A DNA stretch of 64,000 bases, from positions 1-64,000 of the forward strand of contig JAHEDR010000002.1 of NCBI GenBank assembly GCA_024641095.1, read 5' to 3'. Made by a program: the position numbers and the translations under genes. Shown in pieces: positions 55,903-64,000 of the stretch. The notes under the pieces were generated by a model, which saw nothing but the letters and a program-made list of their open reading frames with translations, searched no databases and had not been told where the DNA came from. How positions within the stretch are numbered: position 1 is the first letter of the stretch; the number at the start of each line of letters is the position of its first letter. This stretch comes from Rhodoluna sp. (GTDB lineage Bacteria; Actinomycetota; Actinomycetes; Actinomycetales; Microbacteriaceae).

Positions 55903-55908
55903 AGTTTA
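55903..55908 (-). promoter_or_regulatory. Predicted -10 element for leaderless aminotransferase gene
   Basis: TAAACT on the minus strand, 6 nt before the ATG at 55896. The last three bases of the trxA frame (its stop) are part of it, implying an internal promoter. Confidence 0.5.
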
Positions 55909-56226
55909 GCCAAGGAACTCTTCGAGGTCCTTCACTAGAACGGCCTTTGGCTTTGCGCCAACCATTGACTTAACAACTTTTCCGTTTTGGAAAACCTGCA
56001 GCGCAGGAATTCCGGTGATGCCGTACTGCTGAGCCAAGCCAGGCTCGTCGTCTACGTTCACCTTTACGATTTCAATCTTGTCGCCGTATTCGTTGGCAAT
56101 CTCATCAAGAATCGGAGAAACCATGCGGCACGGGCCACACCACTCAGCCCAAAAATCCACAAGCACTGGCTTTGCGCTGGCTAGAACGTCATCCTGGAAG
56201 CTAGCGGTGGTTACATTTTTAGACAT
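55906..56226 (-). CDS. trxA: Thioredoxin
   Basis: A 106-aa cytoplasmic disulfide reductant. The active site is WAEWCGPCRMVSP near residues 28-40, and the cis-Pro in TGIPALQVF near 73. AAGGAG 7 nt before the ATG fixes the start. It sits 60 bp downstream of trxB, forming a complete NADPH-TrxB-TrxA reducing pair. Confidence 0.96.
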   Translation of the reverse strand: MSKNVTTASFQDDVLASAKPVLVDFWAEWCGPCRMVSPILDEIANEYGDKIEIVKVNVDDEPGLAQQYGITGIPALQVFQNGKVVKSMVGAKPKAVLVKDLEEFLG

Positions 56227-56286
56227 TTGATGCTCCTTTTATCGGGTAAATCTGTACAAATTCGCTGCCCAAGGGCAGCGGATCCA

Positions 56287-57207
56287 CTAGTGGCTGGCCA
56301 GATAGTGCTCTGCGTCTAGCGCAGCCACACAACCAGAGCCAGCGGCGGTAATTGCCTGCCGGTAAGTTGGGTCAATCACGTCTCCGGCGGCAAAAACACC
56401 AGGCAAATTGGTCTTTGAGCTGCGGCCCTCAACCTGAATGAACTTTTCCGGGGTGAGTGTGACCTGGTTTTCAACCAACCAAACGCGTGGATCATTTCCA
56501 ACCGCAATAAATAAGCCATCTAGAGCCAAATCCTTGGTTGAACCGTCAACGGTGTTCTTTAGAGTCACGGCCTCAAGGTTTGTCTCGCCCTTAAGCTCGG
56601 CAACCTCAGAGTTCCAAATAACCTCAATCTTTTCGTGAGCGAAAGCGCGCTCCTGCATGATCTTTGAGGCCTTAAAGCTGTCGCGGCGGTGAATGAGGTA
56701 AACCTTGGTGGCAAAGCGGGTTAGGAACAATGCCTCTTCCATAGCTGAGTCGCCACCGCCAACTACGGCAATGGTCTTCTCTCTAAAGAAGAAGCCGTCG
56801 CAAGTTGCACACCATGAAACTCCGCGACCCGATAGATCCTTTTCGCGAGGCAAGCCAAGCTCACGGTAAGCAGCACCGGTGGCCAAAATTACTGTCTTGG
56901 CCTCAAAGGTCTCGCCCGCGCCAGTCTTAACAATCTTTACGTCACCCTTTAGGTCAACCTCAACCACGTCATCCATAAGGATCTCGGTGCCGAAGCGCTC
57001 AGCCTGAGCCTGGAAGTGACCCATTAGCTCTGGACCCATTAGACCCTCAGGAAAACCAGGGAAGTTCTCAACCTCGGTGGTCTTCATTAGCTCGCCACCG
57101 GCTTCAACCGATGAAGCAATTAGTAGCGGCTTAAGACCTGCGCGTGCAGTGTAGATACCAGCGGTGTAACCGGCCGGGCCTGAACCAATAATGATGACGT
57201 CGCGCAT
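56287..57207 (-). CDS. trxB: Thioredoxin-disulfide reductase
   Basis: A 306-aa FAD enzyme reducing thioredoxin with NADPH. The FAD-binding GSGPAGYTAGIYTARAG begins near residue 8, the redox pair is in WCATCDGFFF near 134, the NADPH-binding VVGGGDSAMEE near 152, and GVFAAGDVIDPTYRQ near the C-terminus. The ATG at 57207 has AGGAG 7 nt upstream. It lies 28 bp after murJ; the sigM gene found here in mycobacteria is absent. Confidence 0.96.
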   Translation of the reverse strand: MRDVIIIGSGPAGYTAGIYTARAGLKPLLIASSVEAGGELMKTTEVENFPGFPEGLMGPELMGHFQAQAERFGTEILMDDVVEVDLKGDVKIVKTGAGETFEAKTVILATGAAYRELGLPREKDLSGRGVSWCATCDGFFFREKTIAVVGGGDSAMEEALFLTRFATKVYLIHRRDSFKASKIMQERAFAHEKIEVIWNSEVAELKGETNLEAVTLKNTVDGSTKDLALDGLFIAVGNDPRVWLVENQVTLTPEKFIQVEGRSSKTNLPGVFAAGDVIDPTYRQAITAAGSGCVAALDAEHYLASH

Positions 57208-57235
57208 TTTTTCTCCTTGGGGTGTACAGCCAATT

Positions 57236-58861
57236 TTATCGGCGCAAAATTCCCTTGAGACCGGCAAGGGCCGTGTCTATCTCGGAAACTTTAAGTAAAC
57301 GCAACGCAATTGCGTAAACCGCAAACATTACAAAACCAATCAGTGCGATTGTGAGTGATGAACTCAGCACAGAAGCAACTGCAAATGCATTTGGCTTAAT
57401 GCCACCCATAATTTTAATTCCGGCATAACCAATGGCACCTGCGATGATCCCCGACAAAACAAACTGCGCCAAGGCGGTTGAGATTTTGTGATCGCCGAGC
57501 GAACCAACTCGTTTGATCAAAAGTGTGTAAGCAATGATTGCCTGAATAGTGACGCTGGTTGAAGTAAGCAGTGAGAGTGCAACCACAAGCCACTCTGCAG
57601 GAACCGTTTGCGCGACCGCAACTGCACCGATGATGTAAATCACAATTTGAATTGTGGTGAACACAAATGGTGTGCGGGTGTCTTCTAGCGCGTAGAACGC
57701 ACGCTGCATCATGTAAACAAAACTAAATGGCACCAAGCCAACCATTAGCGCAATCAAAACATTGCCCAAAGAAATGGTTGCGTCAAACTCACCAATAAAA
57801 ACTCGTGACATTGGATATGCCAAAACCATCATGGCCACTGAGAAGAAAACTGCGAACACGCTGATGGCACGTAGCCCAGCCGAGAAATCTTTGCGGAACA
57901 GATCCATACGATTTTCGTGTGCGTGCTGAGCCATCTTGGTGAAGTAAGCCGTTGCAACTGAAACCGTAACCACTGAATGTGGCACCATGAAAATTAACCA
58001 GGCCACTCCGGCAACGGCAACCGATGCAACTGCAGCGTTTGTGCCACGCGCGCTGATTGCACCGGAGGCAACAATGGTTTGCACCACTCCACCAATTTGG
58101 GTAACCACAACCATGCCAAGTGACCAGGTTGCTGCCTTCAACGCCGGGCGCAATCCAAAACCGCGCCACTTAAAGTTGAGGCTGAATTTAATATCGGCTT
58201 TCTTCCAAGCAAACAAAAGAATCAAAGCTTGAGCGGCAACACCAAGAGTTGCACCGCCAGACAAAAGTGCAATCTGATCTGGGGACCAGTTTTCAATTGA
58301 GCGCGAACCGGTTGGGTCTAGACCAAACAAAACGATGAACGCAACCAGACCAACAGTGGCAACAATGTTGTTGAGCACCGGTGCCCACATGTACGGGCCA
58401 AATACGCTGCGTGAATTTAGAACCTCACCAAACAGCGAGTACAAACCGTAGAAGAAAAGCTGCGGCAAACACCAGTAAGCAAAGGCGGTTGCCAGGGCAA
58501 GCTGCTGTTGGTTCCAGACGCTGGTGTAGAGAGAGACCAGAGCAGGTGCAGCAATGGTCACCGCAAGAGTTACTACAAAGAAAACGGTGAGAATCAAAGT
58601 TAATAGGCGGTCAACGTAACCCTTGCCGCCATCTTTATTTGAACGTGCTTTAACCAGCTGGGGAATTAAAACCGCATTTAGCAAACCGGTAACGATGATT
58701 GCGTAAACGTTGTTTGGTAATTGGTTCGCAACACCAAATGCATCGGCGGCATCGGTGGTTACACCAATCGCGGCGGCCAACAAAATTGTTCGCGCGAAAC
58801 CAAGCACACGAGAAATGATTGTTCCCGATGCCATCAGCATTGATGAACGCGCTACGCTCAT
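57236..58861 (-). CDS. murJ: Lipid II flippase MurJ
   Basis: A 541-aa MOP-superfamily flippase with about 14 helices that exports lipid II. The N-terminus ARSSMLMASGTIISRVLGFART is the MviN signature, with conserved Arg residues in the first helices. It has no cytoplasmic kinase-like C-terminal extension as in mycobacterial MurJ. The ATGA overlap with the upstream gene indicates coupling. FhaA, encoded at 25900, is a known partner of MurJ in relatives. Confidence 0.94.
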   Translation of the reverse strand: MSVARSSMLMASGTIISRVLGFARTILLAAAIGVTTDAADAFGVANQLPNNVYAIIVTGLLNAVLIPQLVKARSNKDGGKGYVDRLLTLILTVFFVVTLAVTIAAPALVSLYTSVWNQQQLALATAFAYWCLPQLFFYGLYSLFGEVLNSRSVFGPYMWAPVLNNIVATVGLVAFIVLFGLDPTGSRSIENWSPDQIALLSGGATLGVAAQALILLFAWKKADIKFSLNFKWRGFGLRPALKAATWSLGMVVVTQIGGVVQTIVASGAISARGTNAAVASVAVAGVAWLIFMVPHSVVTVSVATAYFTKMAQHAHENRMDLFRKDFSAGLRAISVFAVFFSVAMMVLAYPMSRVFIGEFDATISLGNVLIALMVGLVPFSFVYMMQRAFYALEDTRTPFVFTTIQIVIYIIGAVAVAQTVPAEWLVVALSLLTSTSVTIQAIIAYTLLIKRVGSLGDHKISTALAQFVLSGIIAGAIGYAGIKIMGGIKPNAFAVASVLSSSLTIALIGFVMFAVYAIALRLLKVSEIDTALAGLKGILRR

Positions 58862-59343
58862 GCGGCACGACGCTTTCTGATGGTTCTAAAAATTCCGAAA
58901 CCTAGAAGCAAAATCACAGAACCGCCAAAGCCAATCAACATTGCAAATTCAATATCGGCATTCACGTTCATCCTTAAGAATGTTGCGCGGCCAAGTTGGT
59001 GACCAGAAAAAGTGGTTAGCCAAACCTTAAGAATTACTCCACCGTTGGCAACTGCTTCAACCGGAACTTTTGCGGTGACCGAGGTGTAACCCGGAACGGT
59101 TACCGACACCGCTGCTGGCACAACCACGCGCGGGTTGGTTGGACGAACGTGCACGTGCACGATTACTTCTGAGCCAAAAGTGTTTTTAATTTGCACCGGA
59201 ATATTCGAGGTGCGGGCAACGAGGTTAATTTCTGAACCGGGAACGATATAAACGCCCTGACCATTTTGAGTATCCAACGCTTGCGCCGGGGCACTGACAA
59301 AAACCGTGGCCAGGGTCAGCAGAATTACAAGAAGCTTTTTCAA
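58858..59343 (-). CDS. Secreted membrane-anchored protein, DUF6049-like remnant
   Basis: A 161-aa envelope protein. An N-terminal signal (KKLLVILLTLATVFVSAPAQA) precedes one beta-sandwich-like domain (about 25-120) with IPVQIKNTFGSEVIVHV. A single C-terminal transmembrane helix (about 135-155) ends in RTIRKRRAA. Position between a NUDIX gene and murJ matches the much larger DUF6049 protein of other actinobacteria, and this looks like only its C-terminal part. The TTG at 59343 overlaps the NUDIX stop (TTGA). Function unknown. Confidence 0.75.
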   Translation of the reverse strand: MKKLLVILLTLATVFVSAPAQALDTQNGQGVYIVPGSEINLVARTSNIPVQIKNTFGSEVIVHVHVRPTNPRVVVPAAVSVTVPGYTSVTAKVPVEAVANGGVILKVWLTTFSGHQLGRATFLRMNVNADIEFAMLIGFGGSVILLLGFGIFRTIRKRRAA

Positions 59344-59819
59344 ATGTTTCTCGCAATCCACTCTTGAACACCTCGTGCAATGCGGCGTTCGTTTTCGTGT
59401 GCGAGGGTCACGTGCAAGTTATCAATCTCAAACCACTGAACGTCCACGGCCTCTTGCTGCGGATCGTTCTCAACTGTCAGGAACCCACCGGTCTGACGCA
59501 TCAAGAAGTGGTGCACGGTTTTGGAAATCAGTTTGTTTCCGGCCGAGAACTCGTATTTGATGTCGCCAAGGGCCTCAACGATTTCAACCTCTAGACCGGT
59601 CTCTTCAAAGAGCTCGCGAATGGCGGCCTGCTCTAGGTTTTCTTCGCCTTCTGGGTGACCCTTTGGTACGCACCAATCAATGCGTCCGGTGCGGGTTTGC
59701 CTGCCAATAAGTGCCACGCGCAGGGTGCCATCTTGGGCCAAAACGAACCCGCCGGCCGAGGTTTCTTCAACGCGGGTCAGGCGACGCCCGTGGTTTTTGC
59801 TGCCGCCCTGCGAATTCAT
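59340..59819 (-). CDS. NUDIX hydrolase (MutT4-like)
   Basis: A 159-aa pyrophosphohydrolase. The NUDIX box GHPEGEENLEQAAIRELFEETGL (about residues 55-77) has all the conserved Glu/Arg metal-binding positions. N-terminal EETSAGGFVL matches the MutT4 branch located beside pcnA in actinobacteria. Its nucleotide substrate is not known. Preceded by TAGAGT at leaderless spacing. Confidence 0.88.
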   Translation of the reverse strand: MNSQGGSKNHGRRLTRVEETSAGGFVLAQDGTLRVALIGRQTRTGRIDWCVPKGHPEGEENLEQAAIRELFEETGLEVEIVEALGDIKYEFSAGNKLISKTVHHFLMRQTGGFLTVENDPQQEAVDVQWFEIDNLHVTLAHENERRIARGVQEWIARNI

Positions 59820-59825
59820 AACCCA

Positions 59826-59831
59826 ACTCTA
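59826..59831 (-). promoter_or_regulatory. Predicted -10 element for the NUDIX-murJ operon
   Basis: TAGAGT on the minus strand, 6 nt before the ATG at 59819. Confidence 0.55.
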
Positions 59832-59890
59832 AACCAGCCAACCGGCCTGAAGTCTGGGAGAACAACCCCTGCCTGTGGCACGATTGGAGA

Positions 59891-61309
59891 ATGCTCGACG
59901 TGAAAGAGGCGCTAGCCAACCTGGAGCGGACTACCGATAGTCCGCTCTTTGTTACGCTTGGACGCATTTTTAAAGAGGCCGGCCACGAGCTTTCTTTGGT
60001 TGGCGGCCCGGTTCGCGACGCTTTTTTGGGGCGCAAGGCGCCAGACCTAGATTTCACCACTTCGGCCAACCCCGATGAAACCCTGGCCATATTGAAACCA
60101 CACGTTGATGCCCACTGGGACATCGGCCGCGCCTTTGGCACTATCGGTGCCCGAATCGGCGATGACACCATTGAAATCACCACTTACAGGGCCGATAAAT
60201 ATGACCACGAATCGCGAAATCCAGAGGTTACCTTTGGAAAATCCCTTGAAGATGACCTATTTAGGCGCGATTTCACCGTAAATTCCATGGCGCTGCGCTT
60301 GCCAGAGAAGACCTTTGTTGACCCATATAAAGGACTGCAAGATCTGCTTGATGGGGTGCTTCGTACTCCGGGCAAGCCAGAAGACAGCTTCTCGGACGAC
60401 CCACTTCGTATGCTCAGGGCTGCAAGATTCGCCAGCCAGCTGGGTTTTGAGATTGAACCGGGTACTTTTGAGGCCATGCAGGCCATGGCTGGGCGCATTG
60501 AGATCATTTCGGCCGAGCGAATCCAGGTGGAGTTAACCAAGTTAATGCTGGGCAAAAACCCACGCGCCGGGCTGGAAACCCTTGTAGATAGCGGCCTAGC
60601 GGCCTTTATTCTGCCGGAATTGCCTGCCCTGAAGCTGGAAACAGACGAGCACCACCACCATAAAGATGTCTACGAGCACACCCTCACCGTTGTGGAACAG
60701 GCCATTGACTATGAAAAGGACTACAACCTAGAGGGTGACTTTGTGCTGCGCTTTGCCGCACTTATGCACGACACCGGCAAGCCGGCCACCCGCAAACTGG
60801 AGCCGGGCGGCGGGGTGAGCTTCTATCACCACGATATGGTGGGCTCAAAGTTGACCATTAAGCGCATGAAGGCCCTGAAGTTTGACAACGACACCATCAA
60901 GGCCGTGGCCCGATTGGTTGAACTGCACCTTAGATTCTTTGGCTATTCAGATCAGGCCTGGACCGATAGCGCGATTCGCCGCTACGTTCGAGACGCCGAC
61001 GACCAGCTACTTCGCCTGCACGCACTGACCCGTGCCGATGTCACCACCAGAAATCAGCGCAAGGCCGACCGCCTGTCTCACGCTTATGACGATCTAGAGC
61101 AGCGAATCGGTGTCATTATGGAGCAAGAAGAGCTCAATGCCCTGCGCCCAGATTTGAGCGGCGAAGACATCATGCGAATTTTGGATCTCAAGCCTTCGAA
61201 GCAAGTGGGCGAGGCCTACAACTTTTTGATGGAACTGCGCCTTGAAGAAGGACCGATAGGTGCCGAGGCCGCAGAAAAGCGCTTGCTTGCCTGGTGGGCT
61301 AGCAGGTAG
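59891..61309 (+). CDS. pcnA: CCA-adding tRNA nucleotidyltransferase
   Basis: A 472-aa class II nucleotidyltransferase that adds or repairs tRNA 3' CCA. It has LVGGPVRDAFLGRKAPDLDFTT near residues 36-57 with the catalytic Asp pair, RRDFTVNSMAL near 127, the head-domain RMLRAARFASQLGF and a C-terminal HD domain with RFAALMHDTGKP near 292 (phosphohydrolase-like). One tRNA in this window (Arg-ACG) lacks encoded CCA. GGAG lies 5 nt before the ATG, rather close. Confidence 0.93.
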   Translation: MLDVKEALANLERTTDSPLFVTLGRIFKEAGHELSLVGGPVRDAFLGRKAPDLDFTTSANPDETLAILKPHVDAHWDIGRAFGTIGARIGDDTIEITTYRADKYDHESRNPEVTFGKSLEDDLFRRDFTVNSMALRLPEKTFVDPYKGLQDLLDGVLRTPGKPEDSFSDDPLRMLRAARFASQLGFEIEPGTFEAMQAMAGRIEIISAERIQVELTKLMLGKNPRAGLETLVDSGLAAFILPELPALKLETDEHHHHKDVYEHTLTVVEQAIDYEKDYNLEGDFVLRFAALMHDTGKPATRKLEPGGGVSFYHHDMVGSKLTIKRMKALKFDNDTIKAVARLVELHLRFFGYSDQAWTDSAIRRYVRDADDQLLRLHALTRADVTTRNQRKADRLSHAYDDLEQRIGVIMEQEELNALRPDLSGEDIMRILDLKPSKQVGEAYNFLMELRLEEGPIGAEAAEKRLLAWWASR

Positions 61310-61424
61310 ACTACCTAGGTTGCCCGAAAGCTAAGTCTTTCATCGGTGGCAATAGCAATATGCAATTTACCCTCCTGTCATGGAAATCCCATGGCCGTTC
61401 TAGTCCAAAGGAGGTGGGTTAGTT
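61310..61424 (+). promoter_or_regulatory. rpsF leader region
   Basis: A 115-bp leader to the rpsF operon. It ends in a perfect ribosome site AAAGGAGGT (61407-61415), 9 nt before the ATG. A CCCTCC stretch at 61371-61376 could pair with it, and CCATGG-type inverted repeats lie between. A ribosomal-protein-bound leader of the S6 type is possible but was not identified by motif. Confidence 0.45.
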
Positions 61425-61811
61425 ATGCATAAGTATGAGCTCATGGTAATTCTCGATCCAACCATCGAAGAAAAAACCGTCTCACCATCACTCGACAAGT
61501 TCCTAAACGTAATCCGTAATGCCAAGGGCACTATTGACAACGTTGACATGTGGGGCCGTCGCCGTCTTGCTTACGAAATCAAGAAGCACAAGGAAGGCAT
61601 CTACGCAGTTGTAAACATGACTGCAACTTCAGAAGCCGTTCTTGAGTTGGATCGTCAGCTAAAGATTTCTGAAGCTGTGCTTCGCACCAAGGTGCTTCGC
61701 GCAGAAGAGGCAATCGTAAAGATCGTTCCTGTTGATGTTCCTGACTTCTCAAAGTCTGAAGACTCACCTCGCAAGGGCCCACGTAAGTCTGCTCCTCGAA
61801 AGAGCGAGTAA
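61425..61811 (+). CDS. rpsF: 30S ribosomal protein S6
   Basis: A 128-aa small-subunit protein that pairs with S18. It opens with [16 protein letters not shown] and has [18 protein letters not shown] near residues 43-60. A basic/Ser-rich tail of about 30 residues ([13 protein letters not shown]) extends beyond the usual about 96 aa. First gene of rpsF-ssb-rpsR-rplI. Confidence 0.96.
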   Translation: MHKYELMVILDPTIEEKTVSPSLDKFLNVIRNAKGTIDNVDMWGRRRLAYEIKKHKEGIYAVVNMTATSEAVLELDRQLKISEAVLRTKVLRAEEAIVKIVPVDVPDFSKSEDSPRKGPRKSAPRKSE

Positions 61812-61817
61812 TTACAA

Positions 61818-62327
61818 ATGGCTGGCGAAGTTAACGTCACAATCGTTGGCAATCTTGCCGACGATCCAGAACTGCGTTACACCCAGGGTGGCATTGCTGT
61901 TGTAAGCGTTCGTGTTGGTTCAACACCTCGCACTTTCAACCGCACTACTAACGCATGGGAAGACGGCGAAACCGTTTGGGTTCGTTGCACTGCTTGGCGC
62001 GAAGTTGCTGAGAATGTTGCTCAGTCTCTGACCAAGGGTTCACGCGTAGTTGTAACCGGTCGCCTAAAGGCACCATCTGCTTACCAGTCAGCACAAGGCG
62101 AAGCTCGCGCTTCACTTGAGTTGGACATCGATGAGATTGGCCCATCATTGCGTTATGCAACTGCTGCGGTTACTCGTCGTGCTCGCGAAGCTGGTTCAAA
62201 CGCAGGTGCTGGTGCAGTTGCTGGCGATCCATGGGGCGATGCACCGAAGGCAGCTTCTTCGAAGCCTGCTGACGACGCATGGGCAAACCCAGGCGCCACT
62301 CCAATCGGCGACGACACCCCTTTCTAA
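61818..62327 (+). CDS. ssb: Single-stranded DNA-binding protein
   Basis: A 169-aa OB-fold protein protecting single-stranded DNA. It has VTIVGNLADDPELRYTQGG at the start, WVRCTAWREVAENVA near residue 54 and a disordered Ala/Ser/Pro linker. The acidic tip ends DDTPF, the docking tail for replication and repair partners. It lies 6 bp after rpsF. Confidence 0.95.
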   Translation: MAGEVNVTIVGNLADDPELRYTQGGIAVVSVRVGSTPRTFNRTTNAWEDGETVWVRCTAWREVAENVAQSLTKGSRVVVTGRLKAPSAYQSAQGEARASLELDIDEIGPSLRYATAAVTRRAREAGSNAGAGAVAGDPWGDAPKAASSKPADDAWANPGATPIGDDTPF

Positions 62328-62364
62328 ATCTTCAAACTTTTAATTTTCTTTAGGAGAAAAACAA

Positions 62365-62640
62365 ATGGCTCTATCAAAGAGTGATCCACGTAACGCAGCA
62401 AAGCGTGCTGCGCCAAAGCGTGCATCTAAGTTCCAGAAGGACGCACCTGCGAAATTCCAGAAGGTCGGAATCATCGACTACAAGGACATCGCAACCCTTC
62501 GCAAGTTCGTTTCAGATCGCGGCAAGATCCGTGCTCGTCGCATCACCGGTGTTTCTGTTCAGGAGCAGCGCCTAATTTCACGTGCTATCAAGAACGCTCG
62601 CGAGATGGCTCTTATGCCATACGCAGGCGCTGGCCGTTAA
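62365..62640 (+). CDS. rpsR: 30S ribosomal protein S18
   Basis: A 91-aa basic small-subunit protein, partner of S6. A Lys/Arg/Ala-rich N-terminus precedes [19 protein letters not shown] and [20 protein letters not shown], the family core. AGGAG lies 9 nt before the ATG. No zinc-binding Cys residues are present. Confidence 0.96.
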   Translation: MALSKSDPRNAAKRAAPKRASKFQKDAPAKFQKVGIIDYKDIATLRKFVSDRGKIRARRITGVSVQEQRLISRAIKNAREMALMPYAGAGR

Positions 62641-62651
62641 GGAGAAACCCC

Positions 62652-63104
62652 ATGTCAAAGATCATTCTTACTAACGAGGTTTCAGGCCTCGGTTCAGCTG
62701 GCGATGTAGTTGAGGTTAAGAACGGGTTCGCTCGTAACTACCTACTACCTCGTGGTTTTGCAGTGCTATGGACCAAGGGTGGTGAGAAGCAGGTTGATTC
62801 AATCAAGGCTGCTCGCGCTACTCGTGCTCTTGCAACTGTTGAAGAAGCAAACTCTCTTAAGGCAGCTCTTGAAGGCAAGTCAGTTCGTTTGACTGCTAAG
62901 GCTGGCGTTGGCGGTCGTTTGTTTGGTTCAGTGAAGACCGCAGATGTTGCAGCAGCAGTTGCAGCAGCTGGTCTTGGTGAAATCGACAAGCGCAAGATTG
63001 CTTTCGTATCTCCGATCCGCAACACCGGTGAGCACCTAGCAACCGTTCGTCTACACGGCGACACCGTTGCTACCATCACCCTTCAGGTGTCTGGTCGCAA
63101 GTAA
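62652..63104 (+). CDS. rplI: 50S ribosomal protein L9
   Basis: A 150-aa large-subunit protein. The N-terminal 23S-binding domain has [21 protein letters not shown] near residues 13-33; the central helix and C-terminal domain ([15 protein letters not shown] onwards) follow. AAGGAGA 8 nt before the ATG fixes the start. A terminator follows. Confidence 0.96.
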   Translation: MSKIILTNEVSGLGSAGDVVEVKNGFARNYLLPRGFAVLWTKGGEKQVDSIKAARATRALATVEEANSLKAALEGKSVRLTAKAGVGGRLFGSVKTADVAAAVAAAGLGEIDKRKIAFVSPIRNTGEHLATVRLHGDTVATITLQVSGRK

Positions 63105-63223
63105 GGACCGAGCGCGGCGCTAGACGCGGTGTTCGCAACTTGTGCGAATAACTTGAGAACGGGTCCCCAGTGGGGACCCGTTTTTGCATGCCGGCCTATT
63201 GTGCCCTGATTGGGGACAACTCT
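63105..63223. other. Intergenic region between rplI and the DnaA-box cluster
   Basis: Apart from the rplI terminator nothing recognisable is seen here. Together with 63224-63525 it forms the 421-bp non-coding gap before dnaB. Confidence 0.6.
63159..63186 (+). terminator. Intrinsic terminator of the rpsF operon
   Basis: A perfect 10-bp stem ACGGGTCCCC/GGGGACCCGT with loop AGT, then five T. Strong. Confidence 0.95.
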
Positions 63224-63435
63224 TGTGGATAACTCGCCGAGCACCTGTGGATAAGTGCTCTTTTGGGCGAGTTATGCACAACCTTGAGGGTTAGGTTTAG
63301 GGTTTATAAAAAACCTTATCCCCAGTCCGACTGCCCAGTAAACACAAGGGATTCAGGGGAGATTCCACATATTGCTCACAGGGTTATCCACAACTTATGC
63401 ACACCTATAACGGCGTGTCCGCACAGTTATCCCCA
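63224..63435. promoter_or_regulatory. DnaA-box cluster upstream of dnaB
   Basis: Perfect DnaA boxes lie at 63224-63232, 63246-63254 and 63384-63392. Boxes matching 8/9 lie at 63272-63280, 63316-63324, 63395-63403 and 63427-63435. The density is similar to oriC. No coding sequence is seen. It may let DnaA control dnaB, or titrate DnaA. Confidence 0.8.
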
Positions 63436-63525
63436 GTTTTGTTCACAAGGCGTTTTCTCGATTGCGTGTCATTAGTGGATGCTAGACAAGTATCGGTCTG
63501 AAATAGACCTAAAGATTGGGTAAAA

Positions 63526-64000
63526 ATGTCATTGCTAGCTGTTCCTCCGGTTGATCCAAGCCGCGGAAACGAGCGCATGCTGCCAAACGATATGTTGGCC
63601 GAGCAAAGCGCGCTGGGTGGCATGTTGCTATCGGCTGAGGCCGTAGCCGAGGTTCAAGAGGCCGTTCGCGGAGCCGACTTTTACGCCCCAAAGCACGAGA
63701 CCATTTTTGACGCAATTCTCACGCTTTTTGCAAAGGGTGAGCCAACAGATGTCATCACCGTCACAGACGAACTAACCAAGCAGGGAAACCTGGTCAAGGC
63801 TGGCGGTGTTGATTACTTACACACCCTTACTTCTATCGTGCCAACTGCAGCCAACGCTGCGTTCTACGCGCAGATCGTTGCCGAGAAGGCAACGCTTCGC
63901 CGCCTGGTAGAAGTTGGTACCAAGATTGCTCAGCTTGGTTATGCCAACGAGGGTGAAGTTGAAGACCTGGTTAACCAGGCACAGAACGATGTTTACGGTG
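63526..64000 (+). CDS. dnaB: Replicative DNA helicase DnaB (5' part; runs off the window)
   Basis: The first 158 residues of the replicative helicase that unwinds DNA at the fork. The N-terminal domain is recognisable from LPNDMLAEQSALGGMLLSAEAV, FYAPKHETIFDAI and PTAANAAFYAQIV. The ATPase domain lies beyond the window edge. The ATG at 63526 gives the usual short N-terminal extension; no strong ribosome site is visible. DciA (43914) is its expected loader. Confidence 0.95.
   Translation, partial: MSLLAVPPVDPSRGNERMLPNDMLAEQSALGGMLLSAEAVAEVQEAVRGADFYAPKHETIFDAILTLFAKGEPTDVITVTDELTKQGNLVKAGGVDYLHTLTSIVPTAANAAFYAQIVAEKATLRRLVEVGTKIAQLGYANEGEVEDLVNQAQNDVYG

Noticed and set aside
63285-63305. Telomere-like GGGTTAGGTTTAGGGTTT stretch upstream of dnaB
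   Set aside because: Only about two and a half imperfect units, with no larger array and no end-of-replicon context; likely chance.

Overview
The window comes from a compact, medium-GC (about 50% by eye) actinobacterial chromosome and spans the replication origin. The order of housekeeping genes is actinobacterial: rpmH-rnpA-yidD-yidC-khpB-rsmG-parA-parB on one side of dnaA, dnaN-recF-dciA-gyrB-gyrA-DUF3566-tRNA-Ile-tRNA-Ala on the other, then crgA, pabA/trpG and the fhaA-fhaB-pstP-rodA-pbpA-pknA-pknB cell-wall signalling operon. Tiny intergenic gaps, many stop/start overlaps and modest GC suggest a streamlined Microbacteriaceae such as the freshwater Luna group (Rhodoluna/Aquiluna). The lineage is inferred; the actinobacterial assignment is firm. 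No insertion sequence, prophage or CRISPR array was seen.

Layout. 1-4.9 kb: tRNA-Arg, two tRNA-Ser, an LCP cell-wall ligase, a HAD phosphatase, serS and a lipid kinase. 5-14.9 kb: pheA, pgm, a VanY-type carboxypeptidase, an MFS pump, a TPP riboswitch driving thiB-thiP with no ATPase gene, a solitary DNA methyltransferase, a small GNAT protein and an alpha/beta hydrolase. 14.9-18.2 kb: an ATP-grasp / alpha-E / transglutaminase trio. 18.4-21.5 kb: an extracytosolic flavin electron-transfer operon (ferric-reductase-like protein, two FMN-binding proteins, ApbE). 21.5-25.7 kb: thioesterase, M13 peptidase, trhO and an unknown secreted protein. 25.9-34.5 kb: the Ser/Thr kinase, FHA, elongasome operon. 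34.5-38.9 kb: pabA, crgA, rhomboid, cyclophilin, a second solitary methyltransferase, a LysE exporter, tRNA-Ala and tRNA-Ile. 38.9-53.6 kb: gyrase, recF, dnaN, oriC, dnaA and the rpmH-to-parB strand, with two strong parS sites. 53.7-61.3 kb: ddl, an aminotransferase, trxA, trxB, murJ, a short DUF6049-like protein, a NUDIX hydrolase and pcnA. 61.4-64 kb: rpsF-ssb-rpsR-rplI and the start of dnaB.

The most notable signals are regulatory. Fifteen genes have a TANNNT -10 hexamer 6-7 nt before the start codon, which predicts leaderless mRNAs. This allows divergent gene pairs separated by only 15 and 17 bp between start codons. A second DnaA-box cluster (three perfect and four 8/9 boxes in about 210 bp) lies directly upstream of dnaB, about 16 kb from oriC. 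An intrinsic terminator for crgA is embedded in the coding sequence of the convergent rhomboid gene. The clearest accessory system is the flavinylation operon, whose ApbE has no visible export signal.
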